This document shows positions 1-10,656 of a DNA stretch of 44,280 nucleotides, piece after piece. A program made the position numbers and the translations under genes. Origin of the DNA: Rhizomicrobium sp. (GTDB taxonomy: Bacteria; Pseudomonadota; Alphaproteobacteria; Micropepsales; Micropepsaceae); assembly GCA_031291635.1 (NCBI GenBank), contig JARLIR010000103.1:1-44280 (forward strand), in the 5' to 3' direction. The notes beneath the pieces were generated by a model. The model worked only from the letters and a program-made list of their open reading frames with translations. It was not told where the DNA came from and searched no databases. Each line of letters starts with the position of its first letter. Position 1 is the stretch's first letter.

Positions 1-16
1 TGAGAAGGAAACAGCC

Positions 17-436
17 ATGAGCGAAGCAGAGCGGATCATTGCGGCCCTGGGACTGGAGCCCCATCCTGAGGGCGGCCATTATCGTCAAATCTTCAAAGAC
101 GAAGCCGGGCCGGACGGTCGCGCCCGCTCGACGGCGATTTATTATCTGCTGCGTGCGGGTGAGGTGTCGCGGCCCCACCGCATCGATGCCGTCGAAATTT
201 GGCACTATTACCGCGGTGCGCCTCTGGAATTGGCGATCAAGCCGGAGGGTGGCGTGCTCGCCCATCACGTACTGGGCGCCTCGATCGAGTTTGGCGAAAG
301 GCCTCAACTGGTGGTGCCGCCGCATGGCTGGCAAGCGGCGCGCTCGCTTGGAGATTACACCCTGGTTGGCTGCACCGTGGCACCGGGTTTCCTGTTCGAG
401 ACCTTCGAGATGGCCCCTCCGGAATTTCAGCTTTAA
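17..436 (+). CDS. Cupin superfamily protein (DUF985-like)
   Basis: 139 aa ORF with EPHPEGGHYRQIF, IDAVEIWHYYRGAPLEL and GCTVAPGFLFETFEMA, typical of DUF985 cupins; RBS-like gaaggaaa upstream. Confidence 0.8.
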   Translation: MSEAERIIAALGLEPHPEGGHYRQIFKDEAGPDGRARSTAIYYLLRAGEVSRPHRIDAVEIWHYYRGAPLELAIKPEGGVLAHHVLGASIEFGERPQLVVPPHGWQAARSLGDYTLVGCTVAPGFLFETFEMAPPEFQL

Positions 437-447
437 GCACCAGCAGT

Positions 448-1062
448 CTAACTCTCGCCGTGCTCCTTAGAGACAGCCTGCTCGATGCGGCGATCGGGGA
501 TCAGCCACATCAAAGCTGCAGCGGCGTAAAGGACCTGCGACGCCCAGGGCACCCAGAACGCGAGACCAACGCCTGCGGCATAAACCGCCAAGGAGAGCTT
601 GCCCTTAATGTCCTTGCCGAGGGCCTGGGCGAGCAACGATGCCTTGCCGTCGGCGCGGATGATAGCCCACTCCAAGATCGAGTAGGCTGTCGCGGCCAAG
701 AGCAGCACGACGCCGTAAAGCGCCACCGGCATCGCCGCGCGATGGTTCTCGCCCATCCAACCCGTGACAAAGGGTAATAGGGAGAGCCAAAACAACAGGT
801 GCAAATTTGCCCACAAAATCCCGCCGCTGACGCGATGCACGGTGTGCAGCAGGTGGTGGTGGTTGTTCCAATAAATGCCGACGTAGAGAAAGCTGAGGCC
901 GTAATTCAGGAATATGGGCAAAAGGTCGTGGAGGGCAGCAAGCGTGTTGCCACGAGGCACATGCAGTTCCAGCACCATAATGGTGATGATGATCGCCAGA
1001 ACCCCGTCGCTGAAAGCCTCTAGACGTGATTTTCCCATGGGCCCTCCAGAGCGACTCCGCAC
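448..1062 (-). CDS. TMEM175/DUF1211 family integral membrane protein (putative potassium channel)
   Basis: RLEAFSDGVLAIIITIMVLEL matches the TMEM175 FSD signature; several hydrophobic helices; true start may be the internal MGKSRLEAF. Confidence 0.8.
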   Translation of the reverse strand: MRSRSGGPMGKSRLEAFSDGVLAIIITIMVLELHVPRGNTLAALHDLLPIFLNYGLSFLYVGIYWNNHHHLLHTVHRVSGGILWANLHLLFWLSLLPFVTGWMGENHRAAMPVALYGVVLLLAATAYSILEWAIIRADGKASLLAQALGKDIKGKLSLAVYAAGVGLAFWVPWASQVLYAAAALMWLIPDRRIEQAVSKEHGES

Positions 1063-1286
1063 CGTTAGACAAAATTAATCATCCCCTTGAGGCACAAGCA
1101 AGAAAACGAGGCCAAAGGGCCGTTGGCAGACCCCGTCTGAGTACTATCCGAGCCTAGCCAAGTGGGCGTGGATGTTCTCTTTGGACCGACGGATTCCGTG
1201 GCTTTGTTGCATTGGCCACTCCGCAAATCGTTTGTCCACCACCCCGCCGTGCACTGATGGGCGTTGCCACGGCAGAGAGAGTTTTT

Positions 1287-1655
1287 ATGGCAGTAGTTCT
1301 AGTTGTCGAAGATGACACCTTCATCTGCGAACTCACTGAGATGACCGTGCAGGATTGGGGTCATCAGACATTGGCGGCCAGCGATGTCGAAGAGGCACTC
1401 GAAATCCTGCGCTCGCCGCAGCACATCGACATCCTTTTTACCGATATCTATCTCAAGACTGCCGTTTCTGGCGGTTTCGACTTGGCGCGCCAAGCGGTCG
1501 TGCTGCGGCCGCAATTGCGTGTCCTCTATACGACAGGGAATTTCATAACCCGCGATATGCAGGCGCTGTTTCTCGAAAAAGCAGAATGCATCCGCAAACC
1601 CTACACACCACGCCAGCTGCGGACCTCTTTTGAGCACATGCTGGCGCATTCTTAA
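1287..1655 (+). CDS. Single-domain response regulator (receiver)
   Basis: VVLVVEDDTFICEL, phospho-acceptor context LFTDIYL, CIRKPYTPRQL with conserved Lys; ATG at 1287 preferred over the upstream ORF start. Confidence 0.8.
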   Translation: MAVVLVVEDDTFICELTEMTVQDWGHQTLAASDVEEALEILRSPQHIDILFTDIYLKTAVSGGFDLARQAVVLRPQLRVLYTTGNFITRDMQALFLEKAECIRKPYTPRQLRTSFEHMLAHS

Positions 1656-1681
1656 ATCGCAAATAGTAGGGGGCCGTAGCC

Positions 1682-3109
1682 GTGTCAGATAGCATCGGAA
1701 GAAAAGTGGTCCCTGATATTGCCGCCAGCGATATCGTCGAGACAGTGCCAAGCGCCTTGCTGGTGCTCGATCGGGATCTGCACATTACTTCGGCCAATCG
1801 CGCCTTCTACCAAACCTTCCGCACCAGTGCCGACGAGACCGAAGGAAGTCATATATACGAATTGGGCAATCGGCAGTGGGACATCCCCGCGCTACGCACC
1901 TTGCTCGAAAGCGTGATCCCCCATCGCGCTACTGTAGAGGGCTTCGAGGTCGAGCATGATTTTCCGACCATCGGCAGGCGCACCATGCTGGTCAATGCGC
2001 GCAAAATCTTCCGGCCCGGCGATCATGACGGCTTCATCCTGCTCGCCATCGAAGATGTGAGCGAGGAACGCGCCGCGCGTTCCGAGAGCAAGCGCAACTG
2101 GCTGCTCACCAAAAGCATTGTTGATACGATCCGAGACCCCTTGGTCGTGCTCGAAGACGACATGACGATTGTCACCGCCAGCAGAGCTTTTTTGACGATC
2201 TTCGGCACAACCGAAGAGGCGGCACATGGGCGGCGGGTGTTCGAATTGGGCCAGCACCAATGGGACGTGCCGGCGCTGCGCGATTTGCTCGAACGGGTCC
2301 TGCCCGAGAACAAACCGATTGAAAATTTTGAGATCGAAGATGATTTTCCCGGCCTGGGCCGCCGCGTCTTCAACCTGAATGCCCGAAAAATCTCTCAGCC
2401 CGGAAACCATACCAGCCGCATGCTGCTGGTCTTCGAGGACATTACCGACCGCAAACAGCGTGAGCGCGATGCCCTTGGCCTGACCAACGAAATTTCCCAC
2501 CGCATCAAGAACAATCTGCAGATCGTGGTCGGCCTGATCGCCTTCGAAGCCAAACGCACGGCCGCTCCCTGCGTGCTGGGCTATAGAGCAATGCAGGCCC
2601 GCATTTCAGCCATTGCCGAACTTTATGATCTGATCTCACATACCAGCCATGGGCGGACCATTGCCGTGGATGCCTATTTGCGCGAAATCGCCAAATCGAT
2701 GTCAGCGAGTCTGCTCGATCACGCCGCGGGTATCACCATCGAGGTGAAAGGCGAAGCTCTGGATATCGATCCGGATCGCGCGGTGCCCTTCGGTCTGCTG
2801 GTCAATGAGCTGGCGACCAATGCGATCAAACATGCCTTCCCGGATGGCAACGGACGCATCGTGCTGAGCGTTGAGCGAGTCGGCGATGAGATCGAACTCA
2901 CCGTTGCCGATGACGGCATCGGCATAACCAAACAAGCCATTTCTGCGAAAATCACGGAGCGGCGCGGCGCCGACTATGTGGCGATCTTCGTGCGCCAGTT
3001 GGGTGGCACGATCATACCGCCGTCAAGCGAAGGGCCCGGAACCACCATCCGCATACGCCTTCCCCTACTCCTGGTGCTGCCAGTCGGCAGCACACCCATC
3101 GCGGCGTGA
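1682..3109 (+). CDS. PAS-PAS sensor histidine kinase, HisKA_2/HWE-like
   Basis: Two PAS-like repeats (ELGNRQWDIPALRTLLE / ELGQHQWDVPALRDLLE), H-box ISHRIKNNLQIVVGLI, N-box ELATNAIKHAF, ADDGIGI. Confidence 0.8.
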   Translation: MSDSIGRKVVPDIAASDIVETVPSALLVLDRDLHITSANRAFYQTFRTSADETEGSHIYELGNRQWDIPALRTLLESVIPHRATVEGFEVEHDFPTIGRRTMLVNARKIFRPGDHDGFILLAIEDVSEERAARSESKRNWLLTKSIVDTIRDPLVVLEDDMTIVTASRAFLTIFGTTEEAAHGRRVFELGQHQWDVPALRDLLERVLPENKPIENFEIEDDFPGLGRRVFNLNARKISQPGNHTSRMLLVFEDITDRKQRERDALGLTNEISHRIKNNLQIVVGLIAFEAKRTAAPCVLGYRAMQARISAIAELYDLISHTSHGRTIAVDAYLREIAKSMSASLLDHAAGITIEVKGEALDIDPDRAVPFGLLVNELATNAIKHAFPDGNGRIVLSVERVGDEIELTVADDGIGITKQAISAKITERRGADYVAIFVRQLGGTIIPPSSEGPGTTIRIRLPLLLVLPVGSTPIAA

Positions 3110-3114
3110 CCCCT

Positions 3115-4467
3115 TCACGCGGCTATTTGTTGCGGCAGCGCGGGCAATGTGAAGCTGATGATTGTACCACCATCCGGACCGTTGCTGGCCGAGATTTGGC
3201 CACCATGGGAAATGATGATTGCTTTACAGATCATGAGACCGACCCCCATTCCGCCTGACTTCGTCGATATAAATGGCTTGAACAGGTTTTCTCGAATGCT
3301 CTTTGCCAAGCCGGGACCATTGTCCCGTACGTCAAAGCGCACCAGCGTGGCATTGATGGCCATCACAGAGAGCATCAACTCACTGCGTTTGCCGCCGCCC
3401 AGCGCTTCAATGCTGTTGCGGATGAGGTTGATGAGGACTTGCTGCAGTTGAATTCTGTCGACTGATACGCAAGGAAGGTCAGCTTCAATATTCGTCTCAA
3501 CCTTGATCGAACTATCGATCGTGCCGATCAAGGAGATTGCGTCCTCGATAATGATTCCGGGGCTCTCAATCGTGCGCTCCTCCTCGCTCTTGGCGATGAA
3601 GCCACGCAGACGTTTGATAATCTTACTGGCACGAAGAACTTGCTCTTGAGCATTTGTAGCGGCATCAATGATCTTGGTTGGCACGTTGGCATCTGGTGCT
3701 TTCGCCAGGCGAAGGGATGCTGCCAGATAATTGCCCGCTGCCGCGAGTGGCTGGTTGATCTCATGGGCCAACGCCATTGTCGTTAGGCTCATCATGTTGA
3801 GCCTTTGGATGCGCATTAACTCCAGTTCGGCAAAGCGGCGGTGTGCACTCTCCCTGGTCAGCAAATAGATTCCAAGCGAGCCCAACGCCAATGCCAAGAA
3901 CCCTGTGAGTGTGGCAAGAAAGAGCGAGGTAACCGTGGCATGCTCTTTGGCTGCTATACGGGTCTGCAGCAGTTGCCACTCAACAGTTCGCATGTCCTCG
4001 ATTTTGCTGCGGATATCAGACATGCGGTCAAATTCTGCGCCCTCGCGTTTGGGTGAAGCGATGGCTCGCGCTGCGATAACGGTCTGGAGGCGAAGGACGC
4101 GCTGTATCTGGTCTGGATTGTCGGCAACCAATACGGCCAGATGTTCCACATCGGTCTGTATCGAGGCATTGGTCATTCGGGTATTGAAGAAATTTAGACG
4201 TTCGCCGGAATAGGCCTGCGCCCGCATGGTTGAATCCGCAGATAGCAGATTTTTCTCGATTGTTGTCATTTGCAGGATGACACGATTGGTATGCTGTACC
4301 CAACCGAAAGCCGCATGCAGGTGATTGATGCTGGTATAGACAAAGCTAGCCGACAAGAGCGTAAGGCCGAGGGCGCTTAAAAGCGCAGCGGTACCGACGA
4401 GTTTGGAACGGTCCATGCGAAAAATGCGCAACTTCACGTTACCGAAAAATCGGAGAACCTTCGACAC
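3115..4467 (-). CDS. Membrane sensor histidine kinase (HisKA + HATPase_c)
   Basis: N-terminal TM, ~140 aa extracytoplasmic helical region, second TM, H-box MALAHEINQPLAAAGNYL, N-box LINLIRNSIEALGG, DNGPGL, GGMGVGLMICKAIIISHGG. Confidence 0.85.
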   Translation of the reverse strand: MSKVLRFFGNVKLRIFRMDRSKLVGTAALLSALGLTLLSASFVYTSINHLHAAFGWVQHTNRVILQMTTIEKNLLSADSTMRAQAYSGERLNFFNTRMTNASIQTDVEHLAVLVADNPDQIQRVLRLQTVIAARAIASPKREGAEFDRMSDIRSKIEDMRTVEWQLLQTRIAAKEHATVTSLFLATLTGFLALALGSLGIYLLTRESAHRRFAELELMRIQRLNMMSLTTMALAHEINQPLAAAGNYLAASLRLAKAPDANVPTKIIDAATNAQEQVLRASKIIKRLRGFIAKSEEERTIESPGIIIEDAISLIGTIDSSIKVETNIEADLPCVSVDRIQLQQVLINLIRNSIEALGGGKRSELMLSVMAINATLVRFDVRDNGPGLAKSIRENLFKPFISTKSGGMGVGLMICKAIIISHGGQISASNGPDGGTIISFTLPALPQQIAA

Positions 4468-4694
4468 CCAGCGACCTCAATTGCCGCGACATCCTTTGAT
4501 CAATAAACGCCTCAACCAAAGGTTATACAAGATAAACTTCTCTCGCCTCGCCCCACGCGTTGAAACAAGGTTATCCGTCGTCGCCGCCGCGCCGAGAAAG
4601 CCGCGCTAACACGTAGACCGGCGCGCAGGTTCTCGAAGCACGCGGCTCCCGCAGAACACCTCACGATGACGGTTCCGATTGAAAACCTGCGCCC

Positions 4695-5984
4695 TTAGAT
4701 CTCCAACACCAGGCGCTGCGGGTCTTCCAGGGTTTCTTTGACTCGCACCAGGAAGGTGACGGCGTCTTTGCCGTCGACGATGCGGTGGTCGTAGGACAGC
4801 GCCACATACATCATCGGGCGGATCACAATATTATTGCCGTCAGCAACCGGGCGCGGCTGGATCTTGTGCATGCCCAAAATGCCGGACTGGGGCGAGTTCA
4901 GGATCGGCGTTGACATCAAGCTGCCGAAGACGCCGCCATTGGTGATGGAGAAAGAACCGCCCTGCAGCTCCTCCAGCTTCAGCTTGTTGTCACGGGCGCG
5001 GGTGCCGAAATCGGTAATCGCCGCTTCGATCCCGGCGAGAGACAGACGGTCGGCATCGCGGATCACCGGCACCATCAGGCCGCGTTCGGTAGAAACCGCA
5101 ACACCCATATCGTAGTAGTTCTTGTAGACGATGTCGTCGCCTTCGATCTCGGCATTGACGTTGGGCAGTTCCTTCAGCGCCGCGATGCAGGCCTTGACGA
5201 AGAAGCCCATGAAGCCGAGGCGAACCTTGTGCTTCTTCTCGAAGACATCCTTGTACTGCGACCGCAGAGCCATGACATGGCTCATGTCGATTTCGTTGAA
5301 GGTGGTCAGCTGCGCCGCGGTGTTCTGCGATTCCTTGAGGCGCATGGCGATGGTCTTGCGCAAACGCGTCATGGTTACGCGCTCTTCGCGCGCCGCTTTG
5401 GGGCGCGGTCCCGAAGAAACCGGTATCACAGAAGGCTGGGTGCGTTCGCGGGCGCGCGCTTCCAATTCTGCCAGCACATCGCCCTTGGTGACACGACCAT
5501 CTTTGCCGGAGCCTTTGACGCTTTCCGCAGCGATCCCAGCATCCTCCGCCACACGGCGAGCCGCCGGCATAACGCCAACATTGGAGCCGATGGCGGCATG
5601 GGCCGCAGCCGCGATGCTAGTGGGCGCGGCCAAATTGGAAGCGGGCGGCGGGGTCGCTGGCACTTTCAGGGCCGGGCCTTCTTCTTGCTTGCCCACCACC
5701 ACCGCGTCGGGATTGGAGGAGGTGACCGGAGCATGACGGCCAGCGGCGCCTTCGGTCATCGAACCCAAAATGGCCCCGACTTGCACCGTGTCACCGGCTT
5801 TGACTGTGATCGATTCAATCGCACCATCCGCCGGCGCCGGTACTTCCACCGTGACCTTATCGGTCTCCAGCTCCAGCAGCGGCTCATCGCGATGGACCGC
5901 GTCGCCCTCTTTCTTGAACCAGCGGGCAACAGTCGCCTCGGTGACGGATTCGCCCATCGCCGGCACTTTGATCTCAATGGTCAT
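4695..5984 (-). CDS. sucB: 2-oxoglutarate dehydrogenase E2, dihydrolipoamide succinyltransferase
   Basis: Lipoyl domain [18 protein letters not shown]3-binding domain, catalytic domain with [23 protein letters not shown]; 4-nt ATGA overlap with sucA. Confidence 0.95.
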   Translation of the reverse strand: MTIEIKVPAMGESVTEATVARWFKKEGDAVHRDEPLLELETDKVTVEVPAPADGAIESITVKAGDTVQVGAILGSMTEGAAGRHAPVTSSNPDAVVVGKQEEGPALKVPATPPPASNLAAPTSIAAAAHAAIGSNVGVMPAARRVAEDAGIAAESVKGSGKDGRVTKGDVLAELEARARERTQPSVIPVSSGPRPKAAREERVTMTRLRKTIAMRLKESQNTAAQLTTFNEIDMSHVMALRSQYKDVFEKKHKVRLGFMGFFVKACIAALKELPNVNAEIEGDDIVYKNYYDMGVAVSTERGLMVPVIRDADRLSLAGIEAAITDFGTRARDNKLKLEELQGGSFSITNGGVFGSLMSTPILNSPQSGILGMHKIQPRPVADGNNIVIRPMMYVALSYDHRIVDGKDAVTFLVRVKETLEDPQRLVLEI

Positions 5985-8908
5985 TGATCGTCCTCGGTGC
6001 GGATTTTGAGGTCGAAATGCATGGCCTCATCCATAATGTATTGCAGTTCGGCATTGTGCTGGCTCATCAAGCCGGCCGCAGTAGAAGCATATTCGGGACG
6101 CCCGATATAACGCGGGCGTACATGCCGCCCCAGCTTCTCCATAAGATATTCGATTCGCTGGCGGACGAAATACCACGCTCCCTGATTGCGCGGTTCTTCT
6201 TGCACCCAAACGATTTCGGCGTTGGGGAAGCGCTCCAGCTCCTGACCCAGGGGACCTTCCGGGAAGGGATAAAGCTGTTCTAGCCGCAGCATTTGCACAT
6301 GCGGTTCGTTATGCTTTTCCCGCGCTTCCATCAGATCGAAATAGACTTTGCCGGTGCAGAGGATGACGCGGCGAATCTGATCGTCCGGCGCCAACTCGAT
6401 GGTGGTGGCGCCGGGGACGCATTCGGCCTGATCGCGGAAGACGCGATGGAAGGAGGTGGCAGGTTCCAGATCCGACAAGAACGAGACGCAGCGCTTGTGG
6501 CGCAACAGCGATTTCGGCGTCATCAGGATCAACGGCTTGCGGAAGGTCCGCATCATCTGACGGCGCAGCACGTGGAAGTAATTGGCGGGGGTGGTGGGAT
6601 AACAGACCTGCCAATTGTCCTGGGCACAAAGCTGCAGATAGCGTTCCAGACGGGCCGAGGAATGCTCGGGGCCTTGGCCCTCATAGCCGTGCGGCAGTAG
6701 CATCACCAAACCGCACATCTTCAGCCATTTGTTTTCGCCCGAAGCGATGAACTGATCGATGATGACTTGGGCGCCGTTGGCGAAATCACCAAACTGGGCT
6801 TCCCAAAGCACCAGCGCCTTGGGTTCCGCGGTGGCATAGCCGTATTCGAAACCGAGGACCGCAGCTTCCGAGAGCAAGGAGTCGATGACTTCGAATTCGG
6901 CTTGGGCCTTGGAGATGGCATTGAGCGGAACGTGGCGGGCTTCGCTTTCCTGATCGACCAACACGGAATGGCGCTGCGAGAAGGTGCCGCGACCGCAATC
7001 CTGCCCCGACAGGCGCACCGGTGTGCCCTGTTGCACCAGGGTGCCAAAGGCGAGCGCCTCGGCGGTGGCCCAATCGATGCCCTCGCCGGTCTCGAACATG
7101 CGCGCCTTGTTCTGCATCTGGCGCACAATTGTCTTATGGGCGTTGAAGCCATCCGGAATGGTCGAAAGCGCCTTGCCCACTTCGAGCAGGGCCTCTTTTT
7201 CGACCCCGGTCTCGCCTCGGCGATCGCCAACCTGGGGCGCCATTTCAAAACCCATCCAGCGGCTTTCGAGCCAATCGGCGCGGTGCGGCTTGTGGGTTTT
7301 GGAGGCTTCGAATTCTTCGTCCAGACGGGCGTTGAAATCGCCCACCATGTGCTGGACTTCGCTTTCGGCCAGGGTGGATTCACTCACCAGCTTCTTGGCG
7401 TAGAGTTCGAGCGTGGTGGGATGATCCTTGATGGCGCGATACATCAAAGGCTGGGTGAAGGAAGGCTCGTCCGTCTCGTTGTGACCGAACCTGCGATAGC
7501 AGTACATGTCGATCACCACATCTTTGTGGAAGAGCTGGCGGAACTCTGTGGCGATGCGGGCGCAATGCACCACCGCTTCCGGATCATCACCATTCACATG
7601 GAAAATCGGCGCCTGCACCATCAGGGCGATGTCCGTGCAATAGGGTGAAGAGCGCGAATATTGCGGCGAGGTGGTGAAGCCGATCTGATTGTTGATGACG
7701 AAGTGGATGGTGCCGCCGGTGCGATAGCCGCGGGTGCCGGACATGGCAAAGCATTCCGCGACAATGCCCTGGCCCGCAAAGGCGGCATCGCCATGCAGGA
7801 TCAGCGGCAAGACACTCGAACGCGTGGCGGTGTCGCCATGCTGGAACTGCTTGGCGCGGGCTTTGCCCAAAACCACCGGATCAGCGGCTTCCAGATGCGA
7901 CGGGTTTGGCGTCAGCGAAAGATGGACGTGATTGCCGTCAAAGGCGCGATCGGCGGAAGCGCCGAGATGGTATTTCACGTCACCGCTGACGGTGATTTCG
8001 CTTGGGATCGCGCTGCCACCGCGGAATTCGTGGAAGATCTGGCGATAGGGCTTGGACAGAAGATTGGCGAGCACGTTGATACGGCCGCGATGGGCCATGC
8101 CAATGGTGAGCTCTTTGACGCCAAGCTGGCCGCCGCGTTTGATGATCTGCTCCAGCGCCGGCATCATGGCCTCGCCGCCATCCAGCCCGAAGCGCTTGGT
8201 TCCGAGGAAGCGTAAGGCGCAGAACTTCTCGAAGCCCTCGGCCTCGATCAGCTTGTTCAAAATTGCGCGCTTGCCGGCGGGGGTGAAGGTGATGTCCTTA
8301 TCGGGACCTTCGATGCGGCGCTGCAACCAATCCTTCTGCTCGGCATCGTTGATATGGGTGAACTCATAGCCGATGCGCCCGCAATAGGTGCGCTGGAGCA
8401 AATCCACCATCTGACGCGGTGTGGCCGTCTGCAGACCGAGGACGCCGTCGATGAAGACCGGTTTGTCCAGATCGGCCTCACCGAAACCGTAGAATTTGGG
8501 ATCGAGCTGGGGCACAGGTGGCTTGGGCGTCAGATGCAAAGGATCCAGATCAGCGGCGAAGTGGCCGATGACGCGATAAGCGCGCACCAACTGAATGGCG
8601 CGGATCGAGTGCTGAGCCGCGGCCAGGACATCGGCGGCGCTCGAAGGCGCCTCACCGGCGACGGTGCCCGCAGCGGTGGCCCGTTCTGCCCAGGAAGGGC
8701 CAGAGGTCGAAGCCGCCGAAGGGCCGTTCGGGCCTTCCAATTCGGCAAAATAGCGCGCCCAAGAGGGGTCGACCGAAGCCGGATTTTCCAAATACTGGGC
8801 GTAGAGCGATTCGACATAGTCCGCGTTGCCGCCGAATAGGAAGGCGGTTTCCTCGAAAATGGCGTTAGACGCCCGGGAGAGCCGTTCTGGGGAGTTTTGC
8901 TGGGTCAT
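5981..8908 (-). CDS. sucA: 2-oxoglutarate dehydrogenase E1 component
   Basis: [63 protein letters not shown]; start taken at [10 protein letters not shown] (8908), not the longer ORF start at 8992. Confidence 0.95.
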   Translation of the reverse strand: MTQQNSPERLSRASNAIFEETAFLFGGNADYVESLYAQYLENPASVDPSWARYFAELEGPNGPSAASTSGPSWAERATAAGTVAGEAPSSAADVLAAAQHSIRAIQLVRAYRVIGHFAADLDPLHLTPKPPVPQLDPKFYGFGEADLDKPVFIDGVLGLQTATPRQMVDLLQRTYCGRIGYEFTHINDAEQKDWLQRRIEGPDKDITFTPAGKRAILNKLIEAEGFEKFCALRFLGTKRFGLDGGEAMMPALEQIIKRGGQLGVKELTIGMAHRGRINVLANLLSKPYRQIFHEFRGGSAIPSEITVSGDVKYHLGASADRAFDGNHVHLSLTPNPSHLEAADPVVLGKARAKQFQHGDTATRSSVLPLILHGDAAFAGQGIVAECFAMSGTRGYRTGGTIHFVINNQIGFTTSPQYSRSSPYCTDIALMVQAPIFHVNGDDPEAVVHCARIATEFRQLFHKDVVIDMYCYRRFGHNETDEPSFTQPLMYRAIKDHPTTLELYAKKLVSESTLAESEVQHMVGDFNARLDEEFEASKTHKPHRADWLESRWMGFEMAPQVGDRRGETGVEKEALLEVGKALSTIPDGFNAHKTIVRQMQNKARMFETGEGIDWATAEALAFGTLVQQGTPVRLSGQDCGRGTFSQRHSVLVDQESEARHVPLNAISKAQAEFEVIDSLLSEAAVLGFEYGYATAEPKALVLWEAQFGDFANGAQVIIDQFIASGENKWLKMCGLVMLLPHGYEGQGPEHSSARLERYLQLCAQDNWQVCYPTTPANYFHVLRRQMMRTFRKPLILMTPKSLLRHKRCVSFLSDLEPATSFHRVFRDQAECVPGATTIELAPDDQIRRVILCTGKVYFDLMEAREKHNEPHVQMLRLEQLYPFPEGPLGQELERFPNAEIVWVQEEPRNQGAWYFVRQRIEYLMEKLGRHVRPRYIGRPEYASTAAGLMSQHNAELQYIMDEAMHFDLKIRTEDDQ

Positions 8909-9051
8909 GTGGGGGAGCGCGATGATGAGTTTAGAATTGTTCGAATTGAACGATTTAGCGCAATTCGCGAGCGAAGACCACGATTGTTGCACAAGCTATA
9001 GTGGACAGCGGTAACAGGCCGTAAATTCTTCGTGTTGCGAGGGGGTTGCAG

Positions 9052-10218
9052 ATGAAACGCCTTTATTCTCTGGACGCCATCCGCGGGCTGGCCGCGCTGA
9101 CCATTGTGATCTGGCATTGGCAGCATTTTTTCGCCCTTTCCGGCCATTGGCAGGCGGTTTGGAGCCGCGATTGGCAGCCCTTTTATCAGCTTTTGAAGCC
9201 GCTTTATCTGGAAGCTTGGGCAGCGGTCGATTTGTTCTTCGCCCTCTCCGGCTTTGTCTTTTTCTGGCTGTACCGCGAGGCGATCCACCAAAAGAAGGTC
9301 AAAGCGGTCAATTTCGCTCTGCTGCGCTTCTCGCGGCTGTGGCCGCTGCACGCCTTGATGCTGCTGACCATCGCCCTGCTGCAGGCGGCGTTCTTCGCCA
9401 AAACGGGCAGCTATTTCATTTTCCCTGCCGGCGATTGGGACCGCTTTGTCGCTGGGCTCTTCGCTGTACAGCAATGGATTCCGCCCAATGCCGAGCAGAC
9501 CTTCAACGGCCCCGCCTGGACGGTGTCGGTGGAAGCCGGGCTGTATGTCCTGTTCTTTGTCTTGTGCCGCTTTGGCTTCAACGGTTGGCGCACGGCGCTG
9601 GTCGTGGCCTTGTGCGGCATTCCGCTGTTTCATTGGAATTGGTTCATCAGCCGCGGCTTGATGGGCTTTTTCCTCGGCGGCCTCGCCTATTTCGCGGTCG
9701 AGAAAATACGGCTGCTGCCAAACGCGCGCGCCTTTGCCAAGAGCATTGGTGTGCTGACCTTGGCGTTGTGGGCGTTCGTGGTGATCGAGATTCTCTATGG
9801 CCCGCTGCATTACGCGCTGTCGGCCCTGTCCGACGCCGTGCCGGATGCTTGGGATATCTATAGCGAAAACGTCGATGACATTTTTCACATCGCCTACATC
9901 TTCACCGTCGTCCCATTGACCGTGGTCGCGCTGGCCTTGAGCGAGGTGGTGCTCAATCTGTTCCCCCGCTTCTACAAGAAGACCACCTATCTCGGTGACA
10001 TCTCGTATGGCGTCTACATGCTGCATTTTCCACTGCAGACGGCCTGCGCGTTGTCGGCTTTGTATCTGGGACTGCAACCGGTGTTCTTTATGCAAGGTTG
10101 GGTGATGCTCGCCTTTTATGCGGTGCTATTAAGCCTCGCATCGCTGTCTTACTTCTATTACGAAAAACCCATGCAGGCCTTCATTCGCAAACTGCCGGAC
10201 CGCTTCGGGGCGAAGTGA
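9052..10218 (+). CDS. Acyltransferase family 3 membrane protein
   Basis: KRLYSLDAIRGLAALTIVIWHW, AVDLFFALSGFVFF, multiple TM helices, ISYGVYMLHFPLQ. Confidence 0.85.
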   Translation: MKRLYSLDAIRGLAALTIVIWHWQHFFALSGHWQAVWSRDWQPFYQLLKPLYLEAWAAVDLFFALSGFVFFWLYREAIHQKKVKAVNFALLRFSRLWPLHALMLLTIALLQAAFFAKTGSYFIFPAGDWDRFVAGLFAVQQWIPPNAEQTFNGPAWTVSVEAGLYVLFFVLCRFGFNGWRTALVVALCGIPLFHWNWFISRGLMGFFLGGLAYFAVEKIRLLPNARAFAKSIGVLTLALWAFVVIEILYGPLHYALSALSDAVPDAWDIYSENVDDIFHIAYIFTVVPLTVVALALSEVVLNLFPRFYKKTTYLGDISYGVYMLHFPLQTACALSALYLGLQPVFFMQGWVMLAFYAVLLSLASLSYFYYEKPMQAFIRKLPDRFGAK

Positions 10219-10230
10219 CCGACATCGTAT

Positions 10231-10656
10231 TTAGGAACTCCGCAAGATTTCCTGGCCCGTTTTCGGATCGACCAGGGTGACGTTTTCCGCAGCCTGAATG
10301 CGCCAGACGCCGTCCTTGCGCGTTACCACAGCGAGGATCAGCGTATCCACTTGGTGCGGGCCGGCGGGATGGGCGACGCCTGTCGTCAGTCGCGTCCAAA
10401 AATGCAAGATGGCCGCATCATCGCTGATGCTATCGACATCGGGCGGATCAATCTTCAGCGTGGAATCGCGATAGACCGTTTCGTGGATGAAGCGATGCCC
10501 CGCGATGATCGGTTCTGCGCCGCGCCAGTAGGTGGCGAAGCGATTCACAAAGCTGGCATCGTCATGAAAGAGCCGGCCAAAAGCCTCCATGTCATGGGCG
10601 TTCCAGGCCGCCTCGAAGAGTGGCGGAATCGATGCAGGACCGCGTTGCGCCTCCAT
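10231..10656 (-). CDS. SnoaL/NTF2-like (SgcJ/DUF4440-type) protein
   Basis: FEAAWNAHDMEAFGRLFHDDASFVNRFATYWRG and a WRIQAAENVTLV tail typical of NTF2-like DUF4440 proteins. Confidence 0.7.
   Translation of the reverse strand: MEAQRGPASIPPLFEAAWNAHDMEAFGRLFHDDASFVNRFATYWRGAEPIIAGHRFIHETVYRDSTLKIDPPDVDSISDDAAILHFWTRLTTGVAHPAGPHQVDTLILAVVTRKDGVWRIQAAENVTLVDPKTGQEILRSS

Noticed and set aside
8908-8992. Longer N-terminus for SucA starting at 8992
   Set aside because: The added MQQSWSSLANCAKSFNSNNSKLIIALPH segment does not resemble SucA N-termini; [14 protein letters not shown] at 8908 fits better.
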